From JANNHK01 sp034408875 (lineage in GTDB: Bacteria > Actinomycetota > Acidimicrobiia > IMCC26256 > PALSA-610): DNA of 16,895 nt. Of this stretch, positions 1-5,829 are shown one piece after another (position 1 is the stretch's first letter; each line of letters starts with the position of its first letter). Made by a program: the position numbers and the translations under genes. The stretch covers positions 1 to 16,895 of the forward strand of contig JAWXCJ010000094.1 of the NCBI GenBank assembly GCA_034408875.1. The letters are read 5' to 3'. The notes beneath the pieces are model-generated. The model did not search any database. It was not told the DNA's origin and saw only the letters and a list, made by a program, of their open reading frames with translations.

Positions 1-397
1 ACATCGTGAACTCGAACGTGATCGTTTCGCCGATCGAGATGTTGAAACCCCGGGGCGACACGATGCGCACGTTGGTCCAGTCTTCGAGGCGCGATGTGTC
101 GACGGTCGTGGTCGTGGTCGTTCGGGGCGGAGCCGGTGCCGCCGTCGTCGTCGTGGTCGGTGCCGGTGCCGGCTCGGTCGTGGTCGTCGGTGGCGCGGTG
201 GTCGTGCTGGTCTCCGGCGCTTCGGTCGTCGTCGTGGGCGACGTCTCCGCGACGACCCTTCTGCCTTCGGCGTCGCCGTCGACCGCGGCGGCCGAAACGG
301 CCGCGATCAGCCCGACGGCGAGGCCTCCTGCCACTGCGGTGATCCGTCGTGACCTTCGCCCGAACGGGTGACTCGTGTCGTCGATGTCGTGTCCCAC
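1..397 (-). CDS. Membrane-anchored Thr/Pro/Ala-rich secreted protein, N-terminal part (runs off left edge)
   Basis: Read from a GTG at 397, this frame stays open to the window edge (about 132 codons). A charged N-terminus rich in Arg (around residues 14-18) precedes a hydrophobic stretch at about residues 20-38 (ITAVAGGLAVGLIAAVSAAA). That is a signal peptide or signal anchor. Residues about 52-100 form a low-complexity linker made of Thr runs separated by Pro, Ala and Glu, the kind used in actinobacteria to hold an outer domain away from the membrane. A folded domain begins near residue 102 (SRLEDWTNVRIVSPRGF) with beta-strand-like sequence, and is cut by the edge. A strong ribosome site, AAGGAGG at 402-408, supports the GTG start. 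The gene is divergent from the acyl-CoA dehydrogenase. The outer domain is not recognised and the function is unknown. Confidence 0.8.
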   Translation of the reverse strand, partial: MGHDIDDTSHPFGRRSRRITAVAGGLAVGLIAAVSAAAVDGDAEGRRVVAETSPTTTTEAPETSTTTAPPTTTTEPAPAPTTTTTAAPAPPRTTTTTTVDTSRLEDWTNVRIVSPRGFNISIGETITFEFTM

Positions 398-401
398 GTC
401 G

Positions 402-408
402 CCTCCTT
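402..408 (-). promoter_or_regulatory. Shine-Dalgarno site of the Thr-rich protein
   Basis: AAGGAGG on the minus strand ends 4 nt before the GTG at 397 and fixes that start. It shows that this gene has a leader, unlike many neighbours in the window. A TANNNT candidate (TAGGCT, minus strand) lies about 30 nt further upstream. Confidence 0.7.
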
Positions 409-493
409 GCCCAACCTGTAGACGCCGCCAGCCTAACCATTCGGTTGCGATTGGTTCCGTCGCCCGACCCGCCGGGCCGCACAGACCCACCGA

Positions 494-499
494 TAGGCT
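494..499 (+). promoter_or_regulatory. -10 box of a leaderless promoter (acyl-CoA dehydrogenase)
   Basis: TAGGCT fits the actinobacterial -10 consensus TANNNT and ends exactly 7 nt before the ATG at 507. Transcription would therefore begin at or next to the start codon. There is no Shine-Dalgarno site. No convincing -35 is visible. Confidence 0.6.
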
Positions 500-506
500 C
501 CGCCCG

Positions 507-1673
507 ATGCAGTTCGACCTGTCACCCGAGCTGGCCGAGCTCCAGGCGACGGTCCGCAAGATGGCGCAGGAGAAGGTCCGGCCCCGCGCCCGCGAGATCG
601 ATACGACCGCGGAATACCCGCAGGATCTGTTCGAGCTCTTCCGCGACACGGGCCTGCTCGGGCTCGTGATTCCGCAGGAGTACGGCGGTTCCGGCGCCGG
701 GATCATGGGCCTCACGCTCGCGATGGAGGAAGTCGCGAAGTACTCGAACACGGCCGCGCTCATGTTGCTGCTGACGCGGCTCCCGACCGGTCCGGTGCTG
801 ATCGCGGGCAGTGAAGCGCAGAAGGACCACTACGTGCGGGGCGTGGCCACCGGCGAGATGCGTGCCGGCTTCGGGTTGTCGGAGCCGCAGGCCGGCAGCG
901 ATGTCGTCGGCATGCGTACGAAGGCGGTGCGCGACGGCGACGGGTGGGTGCTGTCGGGCACGAAGTGTTGGATGTCGGGTGTCGTGCAGGCCGACTGGTA
1001 CTGCGTGTTCGCGAAGACCGGTCCGGCCGAGTCGCGCCGGCACGACGACATCTCGTGCTTCATCGTCGACCGTTCGACGCCGGGTGTTTCGGTGGGGCGT
1101 ACGGACGACAAGATGGGTGTGCGCGGCGTCGACACCGGTGAACTGATCCTCGACGAGGTGCGCGTCCCCGACGCGAACGTCGTGGGCGAGGTCGGCGGGT
1201 TCCGGCTCGCGATGCTCGGACTCAACTCGATGCGGCCGATCGTCGCGGCCCGCGGTATCGGCCTGGCCGAGGGCGCGCTCATGTACGCGACCGACTACGT
1301 CAAAGAACGGGCTGCGTTCGGCAAGACGATCGCCGACATGCAGGGCATCCAGTGGAAGATCGCGGAGCTGGCCACCGAGATCGAAGCGGCGCGGCTGCTC
1401 ACCTACCGCGCCGCGATGATGGCCGACGAGGGCAAGTACACGCGCGAGTACGTGCCGTTCCTTTCGATGGCCAAGTACTACGCCAGCGAGGTCGCGGTGA
1501 AGGTGTCCGGCGAAGCCCTGCAGATGCTCGGGGCCGCCGGCTACATGAAGGATCACCTGACCGAGCTCTACTACCGTGACGCGCGGCAGCTGACCATCGT
1601 CGAGGGCACCTCGCAGATCCAGCTCGGGCTGATCGCGCGAGGAGTTCTCGACCGCGACCTGTGGTGGGACTGA
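507..1673 (+). CDS. Acyl-CoA dehydrogenase
   Basis: This 388-aa cytoplasmic FAD flavoenzyme should introduce a trans-2,3 double bond into an acyl-CoA and pass electrons to ETF. The length is normal for the family. The first family signature (LSEPQAGSD) begins near residue 124. The second lies in the C-terminal helical domain (QMLGAAGYMKD, then YYRDARQLTIVEGTSQIQL). Glu366 in the EGTS motif sits where medium- and short-chain enzymes have their catalytic base. The open frame extends upstream to 375, but ATG507 (MQFDLSPELAEL) is chosen because it matches the usual N-terminus and has a leaderless -10 7 nt upstream. trpD follows after 22 bp. Substrate chain length or type cannot be told. The fused ETF at 9926-11689 is a plausible electron acceptor but is not adjacent. 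Confidence 0.93.
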   Translation: MQFDLSPELAELQATVRKMAQEKVRPRAREIDTTAEYPQDLFELFRDTGLLGLVIPQEYGGSGAGIMGLTLAMEEVAKYSNTAALMLLLTRLPTGPVLIAGSEAQKDHYVRGVATGEMRAGFGLSEPQAGSDVVGMRTKAVRDGDGWVLSGTKCWMSGVVQADWYCVFAKTGPAESRRHDDISCFIVDRSTPGVSVGRTDDKMGVRGVDTGELILDEVRVPDANVVGEVGGFRLAMLGLNSMRPIVAARGIGLAEGALMYATDYVKERAAFGKTIADMQGIQWKIAELATEIEAARLLTYRAAMMADEGKYTREYVPFLSMAKYYASEVAVKVSGEALQMLGAAGYMKDHLTELYYRDARQLTIVEGTSQIQLGLIARGVLDRDLWWD

Positions 1674-1695
1674 TGCGCCCCCGGCCCCCAAAATC

Positions 1696-2739
1696 GTGAA
1701 CGAGATCCTCACACCGATCCTCGCGCATCTCGTTCGCGGCAACCCGCTCACCGAAGACGACATCGCGGCGGCGCTCTGCGAGATCCTCGAGGGGCGCGTC
1801 TCCGACGTGCAGGCGGCCGGCTTCATCGTTGCACTGCGCTCGAAGGGCGAGACCGCGGCTGAACTCGCCGCGCTCGTGCGCACCATGCACCGCTACGGCA
1901 CCGCGGTCGAGGTTCCCGACGGGGCGATCGACACGTGCGGCACCGGCGGCGACCGGGCCGGCACGGTGAACGTCTCGACGATGGCCGCGCTCATCGCCGC
2001 GGCCGCCGGGGCGCGTGTCGTCAAGCACGGGAACCGGGCCGCGTCGTCGCAGTGCGGCTCGGCCGACGTGCTCGAAGCGCTCGGTGTTGCGATCGAGCTC
2101 GGACCCGAAGGCGTCGCCGCGTGCGTGGCGGAGGCCGGCCTCGGCTTCTGCCTCGCCCCCCGTTACCACCCGGCGATGCGGTTCCTCGGCCCCGCCCGCA
2201 AGGAACTCGGGGTGCCCACGACGTTCAACTTCCTCGGACCGCTCGCCAACCCGGCCCGGGTGCGCCGCCAGGCGGTCGGCGTGTCCGACGCGACCATGGC
2301 CGACCGCATGCTGGGTGCGTTGCAGGCACTCGGCGCCGAACGGGCGCTCGTGTTCTATGGCGACGACGGGCTCGACGAACTCACGACGACGACGACGAGC
2401 ACCGTGCACGAGTTCGTCGACGGGTCAGTGCACACCTATGCGATCGACCCGCTCGACTTCGGGATCGAACGGGCCGAGATCGGCGCACTCTCCGGTGGCG
2501 ACGCGGCCGCCAACGCGGAGTCGGTGCGGCGGGTACTGGGCGGCGACAAAGGCCCGCATCGTGACATCGCCGTCCTCAACGCGGCCGCGGCGCTGGTCGT
2601 TGCCGGAAAGGCCGGTGATTTCGGGGTCGGGGTCGAACTCGCGGCCGGCGCGATCGATAGCGGAGCGGCCGTCACCGCGCTTGGCGACCTCGTGCGGGTC
2701 AGTACTGACGAACTCGCCCGCGAGAACGCGGCAGGATAG
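1696..2739 (+). CDS. trpD: Anthranilate phosphoribosyltransferase
   Basis: This 347-aa enzyme of tryptophan biosynthesis joins anthranilate and PRPP to give phosphoribosyl-anthranilate. An N-terminal helical domain is followed by the PRPP-binding glycine loop CGTGGD starting at Cys81, the loop KHGNRAASS starting at Lys110, and the acidic GLDE motif (Asp227-Glu228) that binds magnesium. All are hallmarks of the family, and the length is typical. The start is GTG1696; no strong ribosome site is seen. No other trp gene is present, so trpD is detached from a trp operon here, as in mycobacteria. A (ACG)5 tract at 2383-2397 encodes a Thr run directly after the Asp-Glu motif, which is unusual. The next gene starts 6 bp after the stop, which suggests co-transcription and coupling. 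Confidence 0.96.
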   Translation: MNEILTPILAHLVRGNPLTEDDIAAALCEILEGRVSDVQAAGFIVALRSKGETAAELAALVRTMHRYGTAVEVPDGAIDTCGTGGDRAGTVNVSTMAALIAAAAGARVVKHGNRAASSQCGSADVLEALGVAIELGPEGVAACVAEAGLGFCLAPRYHPAMRFLGPARKELGVPTTFNFLGPLANPARVRRQAVGVSDATMADRMLGALQALGAERALVFYGDDGLDELTTTTTSTVHEFVDGSVHTYAIDPLDFGIERAEIGALSGGDAAANAESVRRVLGGDKGPHRDIAVLNAAAALVVAGKAGDFGVGVELAAGAIDSGAAVTALGDLVRVSTDELARENAAG

Positions 2740-2745
2740 GTAGCC

Positions 2746-3288
2746 GTGGCGCCCGTACTCCAGTGTCCCGACTGCGGCACCAAGCACCCCCTCGCAGTGG
2801 CGGGCCAGGCCGCATCGTTCCGGTGCACCGGTTGCGACCGCGTGCTCAAGGTTCCCGCCCAGTTCCGGACGTCACCCGGACCCGAGGCGCTCTCCGACGC
2901 CTCGGTGGGCGCCGTCGTTCCGCATCGCAACGGCGATGGTCCGGCGCGACGGGCGCCGAAGGAACGGTCCGACGCCGTCCCGCGCGTGTGGCGGTTCATC
3001 GTCTGGCTGATTGCGCTGCCGCTCGCCTTCGCGATCGTGTTCGGTTTCGCGCGTGCCATCGGGATCCTGAGCGGAAACCAGCTCCAGGATGTCTTCCTCG
3101 ACACCGGTTGGGACCGTTTCTGGCCCGTCGCCCGGTTGCTGCCGTTTGTTGCGCTCGTCATGGCCGCGATCGTGCAGTTCTCCGTCGCCGGACTCGCCCG
3201 GCTGCGCGCGAAGAAGGTTCCGCCGCCGCCGGAGCCGCCGCGTCAGGACCGCACAGAAATGCGTGAGCCGGCCCGCCCCGCTTCGTAA
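2746..3288 (+). CDS. Small zinc-ribbon membrane protein
   Basis: This 180-aa protein begins with a four-cysteine zinc ribbon (Cys7, Cys10, Cys27, Cys30, in CPDCGTKHPL and FRCTGCDRVL). A polar linker follows, then two hydrophobic segments at about residues 82-108 and 126-150. It ends in a charged, Pro-rich tail. The layout suggests a cytoplasmic metal-binding head and tail joined by a membrane hairpin. It starts at GTG2746, 6 bp after trpD, and is probably made from the trpD transcript. Its last 46 bp overlap the 3' end of the exonuclease/GIY-YIG gene on the other strand. The ribbon resembles MJ0042/zinc-ribbon heads seen in many unrelated proteins, so no function is assigned. Confidence 0.85.
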   Translation: MAPVLQCPDCGTKHPLAVAGQAASFRCTGCDRVLKVPAQFRTSPGPEALSDASVGAVVPHRNGDGPARRAPKERSDAVPRVWRFIVWLIALPLAFAIVFGFARAIGILSGNQLQDVFLDTGWDRFWPVARLLPFVALVMAAIVQFSVAGLARLRAKKVPPPPEPPRQDRTEMREPARPAS

Positions 3289-4946
3289 CTCGGTAGTCGC
3301 GGCAGTTCCGAAGCCAACTCGCCGTCGACCTCGACGACGCGAACGTGATGCGCGTGCTCGCGTAACCAGCGCGCGACAAGCAGCAGCATGTCGGTGTCCT
3401 GCCGGTCGTCGCTCAGCGCCTCCTGCGGGCCGATCAGCGCCGCCCGGTCGTCGGCGAATACGGGGATGCCGGCGTGGAGTTCGACGCGGCCTTCGGCGGT
3501 GTCGAGCACGACGCGCGTCGCGCGGTGCAACGCCGCGACGGTGCGTTGCCGCTGCATCGCCCGCGCGAGCGCCGACAGTCGGTCGCGTGTGGCGGCGGCT
3601 TCTTCGTAGCGTTCGTCGCCGGCGAGGCGGTGCATGCGGGCCGCGAGCGGGTCGAGCAGGATCGCGGGCTCGTCGGTCAGCCCGCGCCGCACCTGGGCGA
3701 CGAGTTCCGCGTACGTTTCGTCGGTGACCTGGCCGCGGCACGGGCATGTGGCGACGCCGAGTTGGGCCGCGACACATTGCGGTTCGTCCGCGGCGACGGC
3801 GTTGCGCCCGATGCGGGTCGCGCAGCGGCGGATCGGGATCGCCGTCTCGATCGCCTCGCGCACCACGTGCGCGGCGTTCGCCGACGGGAACGGCCCGAGC
3901 GCGCACGCATCGGCGGCGGGAGCCTTGCGGACGACCGTGAACCGCGGGAAGCGCTCGTCGGTCAGCTTCACGTACGCGTACTGACGCCAACCCTTGGACT
4001 GCCGGTTGAACCGAGGTTGTAGACGCTGGATGAGCCGTAGCTCGCGCACCGCCGCTTCGAGCGGTCCGGCGCACACGCGGTGGTCGATGCGCGTCGCCTC
4101 GCGCAGCAGTTGCGGAACCTTGCGGCGGTCGTCGCCCGAGAAGTACGAGCGCACCCGCGACCGCAGGTTCGAGGCTTTGCCGACGTACAACACGCGGCCC
4201 TCACGATCGCGGAACAGGTACACGCCCGGCGCGCGGGGCAGCTTGGTCGTGAGCGCGAGCTTTGCCGCTGACGGATGGGCCCGTATGCGGGGCAGCGCGA
4301 TGAGGTCGTCGAGCCCGAGTACACCGAACGCGGCCGCCCGCTCGAGCAGCGAGTGGAAGACCTCGGCGGTCGCGGCGGCGTCGGAATAGGCGCGGTGCGT
4401 GGGTTCGACGGCGGTGCGGAAGTGCGCGGCGAGCGTGTGCAACTTCAGGTTGGGGATCTCGTCGCGGACGAGGCGCCGGGCGAGGCCGAGTGTGTCGACG
4501 CGTTGGTTCGTCAGGCGCGGGTACCCGTACGCCACCAGGGCGGCGTCGAGGAAACCCGTGTCGAAGCGGATGTTGTGCCCGACGATCACCGCGCCGCGCA
4601 GCATCTCGAGCAATGACGGCAACACCTGCTCGATGCGCGGTGCGGGCATGACCATCTGCTCGGTGATGCCCGTCAGCATCGTGATCATCGGCGGGATGGG
4701 TACGCCCGGGTTGACGAGCGTGTCGATCGAGCCGAGCAGTTCGCCGCCGCGCAGGAGGAGCGCGCCGACTTCGGTGATGCGGTCGTTGCCCGGCGAACCG
4801 CCGGTGGTCTCGAGGTCGAGCACGCAGAACGTGACTTCGGCCAGCGGCGTGCCCAGGTCGTCGAGCGAACCCTGGCGCGCCGGCCCGGGAAGCGCGGGTT
4901 CGGTCGGCGCGAAGCCGGGCAGCGTGGCTGCGATCGAGGTCGACAT
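3243..4946 (-). CDS. DnaQ-type DEDDh exonuclease fused to UvrC/Cho-like GIY-YIG nuclease
   Basis: The 567-aa product carries two nuclease domains. The DEDDh 3'-5' exonuclease covers about residues 36-205, with Asp44 and Glu46 (LDLETTG), Asp129 (HNIRFDTGF), His184 and Asp189. A UvrC N-terminal-like GIY-YIG domain at about 235-320 shows GVY at 241, YVGK at 254, an Arg-rich NLRSRVRSYF helix, Glu302 (VRELRLIQ) and Asn314. A UVR-like helical pair follows (AARMHRLAGDERYEEAAATR). The UvrC endonuclease V-like and HhH regions are absent, so it is Cho-like rather than a full UvrC. It probably incises damaged DNA and trims 3' ends. The frame is open from 4982, but ATG4946 is chosen: it has a leaderless -10 7 nt upstream, and an upstream start would place the LexA box inside the gene. 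M. tuberculosis Rv2191, next to trpD, has the same architecture. Confidence 0.92.
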   Translation of the reverse strand: MSTSIAATLPGFAPTEPALPGPARQGSLDDLGTPLAEVTFCVLDLETTGGSPGNDRITEVGALLLRGGELLGSIDTLVNPGVPIPPMITMLTGITEQMVMPAPRIEQVLPSLLEMLRGAVIVGHNIRFDTGFLDAALVAYGYPRLTNQRVDTLGLARRLVRDEIPNLKLHTLAAHFRTAVEPTHRAYSDAAATAEVFHSLLERAAAFGVLGLDDLIALPRIRAHPSAAKLALTTKLPRAPGVYLFRDREGRVLYVGKASNLRSRVRSYFSGDDRRKVPQLLREATRIDHRVCAGPLEAAVRELRLIQRLQPRFNRQSKGWRQYAYVKLTDERFPRFTVVRKAPAADACALGPFPSANAAHVVREAIETAIPIRRCATRIGRNAVAADEPQCVAAQLGVATCPCRGQVTDETYAELVAQVRRGLTDEPAILLDPLAARMHRLAGDERYEEAAATRDRLSALARAMQRQRTVAALHRATRVVLDTAEGRVELHAGIPVFADDRAALIGPQEALSDDRQDTDMLLLVARWLREHAHHVRVVEVDGELASELPRLPSYEAGRAGSRISVRS

Positions 4947-4953
4947 GCCGCCG

Positions 4954-4959
4954 ACGGTA
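4954..4959 (-). promoter_or_regulatory. -10 box of a leaderless promoter (exonuclease/GIY-YIG gene)
   Basis: TACCGT on the minus strand fits TANNNT and ends 7 nt before ATG4946. It lies directly downstream of the LexA palindrome, so a bound repressor would cover the -10/-35 spacer. A second, weaker candidate is TATAAC (minus strand) at 4991-4996. Confidence 0.55.
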
Positions 4960-4960
4960 A

Positions 4961-4974
4961 CGAACATTTGTTCG
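4961..4974. promoter_or_regulatory. LexA (SOS) box
   Basis: CGAACATTTGTTCG is a perfect palindrome in its arms and matches the core of the actinobacterial SOS box CGAAC-N4-GTTCG at every fixed position. The flanking bases differ from the longer TCGAAC-N4-GTTCGA form. It lies 14 bp upstream of ATG4946 and 1 bp upstream of the -10, which is well placed for repression of the nuclease gene. Confidence 0.8.
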
Positions 4975-4977
4975 CCA

Positions 4978-4991
4978 CGCACGTATGTTCG
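4978..4991. promoter_or_regulatory. Second, degenerate LexA-like box
   Basis: CGCACGTATGTTCG matches CGAAC-N4-GTTCG at 9 of 10 fixed positions. Its centre is 17 bp from the perfect box. The outer half-sites of the two boxes also form a 9-bp inverted repeat (4959-4967 with 4985-4993). It could help cooperative LexA binding or be chance. Confidence 0.4.
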
Positions 4992-5018
4992 TTATATTTC
5001 TTTGGTCGGGCTCCGACT

Positions 5019-5080
5019 GAGGAGCGGCTTCGCCGCGCGCCTGAGATCTCGCCACCCCCGCCGAGCTTCCTGCGCTCCTC
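5019..5080. other. Structured intergenic segment with nested inverted repeats
   Basis: Between the nuclease promoter and the next gene lies an inverted repeat GAGGAGCG (5019-5026) / CGCTCCTC (5073-5080). It encloses a GCGGC-TTC-GCCGC hairpin and the palindrome GAGATCTC (5043-5050). No reading frame here looks real. It may be a structured leader, a small RNA or a degenerate repeat. The short arms make chance pairing in GC-rich DNA possible. Confidence 0.3.
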
Positions 5081-5119
5081 CGTGGGTCCGGTCGCCGCGG
5101 GCACTGGGGAGTCGGCACG

Positions 5120-5125
5120 TACTCT
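5120..5125 (+). promoter_or_regulatory. -10 box of a leaderless promoter (83-aa four-Cys protein)
   Basis: TACTCT fits TANNNT and ends 6 nt before the GTG at 5132. This supports that start and a leaderless transcript. Confidence 0.5.
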
Positions 5126-5131
5126 GGCGCC

Positions 5132-5383
5132 GTGGCTTCCCGATACCGGTGCACCGCGTGCGGCAACCTGACCCGCTTCGACGTGACGGCAACGCGCCGG
5201 ACGCGGGCGTTTCACCACTACACGATCGCGGGCGACTTCGAAGTCGAAGACGAAGAAGTGCTCGACGAGCGCATCGAGGCGGTCAGTTGCCGGTGGTGCG
5301 GCGCGACGGGCGCCGCGGTCGAGACCGTGACCGAGGGGTCGACCGGGCTAGGCGCCGAGCAACTGCACGATCAGTCGACGTGA
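5132..5383 (+). CDS. Small four-cysteine (zinc-ribbon-like) protein
   Basis: This 83-aa soluble protein has two CxxC knuckles, Cys7/Cys10 (RCTACGN) and Cys53/Cys56 (SCRWCGATG). They flank a central region with a basic stretch (TATRRTRAFHHY) and an acidic stretch (EVEDEEVLDE). This is the spacing of a zinc ribbon whose loop carries most of the protein. GTG5132 is chosen because a TANNNT box sits 6 nt upstream and the Cys pair begins almost at once. The 3' end overlaps the YjbQ gene on the opposite strand by 36 bp. No family name is recognised. It could bind nucleic acid or a protein partner, but that is inference from the ribbon alone. Confidence 0.75.
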   Translation: MASRYRCTACGNLTRFDVTATRRTRAFHHYTIAGDFEVEDEEVLDERIEAVSCRWCGATGAAVETVTEGSTGLGAEQLHDQST

Positions 5384-5767
5384 GCGCGGCCGGTCGTCGT
5401 AGTCGATGCACACGATCTTCTGCCACGTACCGATGCACAGTTCGCCGTTGGCGAACGGCACCGTGACCGACGGCCCGATCATCGCGGCGCGCACGTGGCT
5501 GTGCCCGTTCGTGTCGGCGTTGCGGACGTTGTGCTCCCAGCCGCCGTCCTCGGGAGCGACGGTGTCGAGCACGCGGTTGAGGTCGGCGTTGCAGCCGGGC
5601 TCGAACTCGATCGTTGTCACGCCGCACGTGGAGTGGGCGACGAAGACCGTGCACAACCCGTCGCGGAAACCGGAGTTGTCGATCGTCTTCTGCGCATGCC
5701 CCGTGACGTCGATCGTCTCGCCGTCGCCCTGGGTGTCCAGGGTGACTTCCTCGTGGCGTGCCTGCAT
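5348..5767 (-). CDS. yjbQ: YjbQ family protein (UPF0047)
   Basis: This 139-aa protein has the length and motifs of the YjbQ/UPF0047 family: an HSTCGVTTIEFEPG block near residue 45, the histidine-containing NGHSHVRAAMIGPS block near residue 88, and the late GTWQ motif. The family forms compact trimers. Members have been reported to have weak thiamine-phosphate synthase activity, but the true role is unsettled. Two tandem starts exist (TTG5770, ATG5767). ATG5767 is chosen because GGGAGGG lies 4 nt upstream. A leadered promoter is visible above it. It is divergent from the NYN-domain gene and converges on the four-Cys gene with a 36-bp overlap. Confidence 0.93.
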   Translation of the reverse strand: MQARHEEVTLDTQGDGETIDVTGHAQKTIDNSGFRDGLCTVFVAHSTCGVTTIEFEPGCNADLNRVLDTVAPEDGGWEHNVRNADTNGHSHVRAAMIGPSVTVPFANGELCIGTWQKIVCIDYDDRPRSRRLIVQLLGA

Positions 5768-5771
5768 CAAA

Positions 5772-5778
5772 CCCTCCC
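5772..5778 (-). promoter_or_regulatory. Shine-Dalgarno site of yjbQ
   Basis: GGGAGGG on the minus strand lies 4 nt before ATG5767. It decides between that start and TTG5770. Confidence 0.65.
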
Positions 5779-5796
5779 GGGGGACAGGAAGGCGTC

Positions 5797-5826
5797 AGTG
5801 TACGGCCGAGTCCGCGAGCGGGTCAC
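5797..5826 (-). promoter_or_regulatory. Promoter of yjbQ (leadered)
   Basis: On the minus strand GTGACC (5821-5826) and TACACT (5797-5802) are separated by 18 bp and resemble -35 and -10 boxes. A start about 7 nt downstream gives a short leader holding the ribosome site. The -10 lies in an 11-mer, GTCAGTGTACG (plus strand), that recurs at 8886-8896 upstream of the amidohydrolase. Confidence 0.45.
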
Positions 5827-5829
5827 CTC

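Noticed and set aside
90..240. Repeated GTCGTGGTC-like units as a tandem repeat or CRISPR-like array
   Set aside because: They are irregular Thr/Pro/Ala codons of a low-complexity protein linker, without constant repeats and unique spacers.
435..456. AACCA / TTGGTT inverted repeat upstream of the acyl-CoA dehydrogenase as an operator
   Set aside because: Five-base arms 11 bp apart are likely by chance and are not placed on a recognisable promoter.
522..1886. 454-codon minus-strand frame opposite the acyl-CoA dehydrogenase
   Set aside because: No family motif, shadow-like composition, and the plus strand encodes a complete enzyme.
5440..5456. GTTCGCC-GTT-GGCGAAC inverted repeat as a second SOS box
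   Set aside because: The half-sites are in the opposite order (GTTCG before CGAAC) and it lies inside the yjbQ coding region.
5758..5829. Upstream GTG start for the NYN gene
   Set aside because: It would overlap the yjbQ start codon, ribosome site and promoter, and the added residues look non-coding. The chosen GTG5830 is still not certain.
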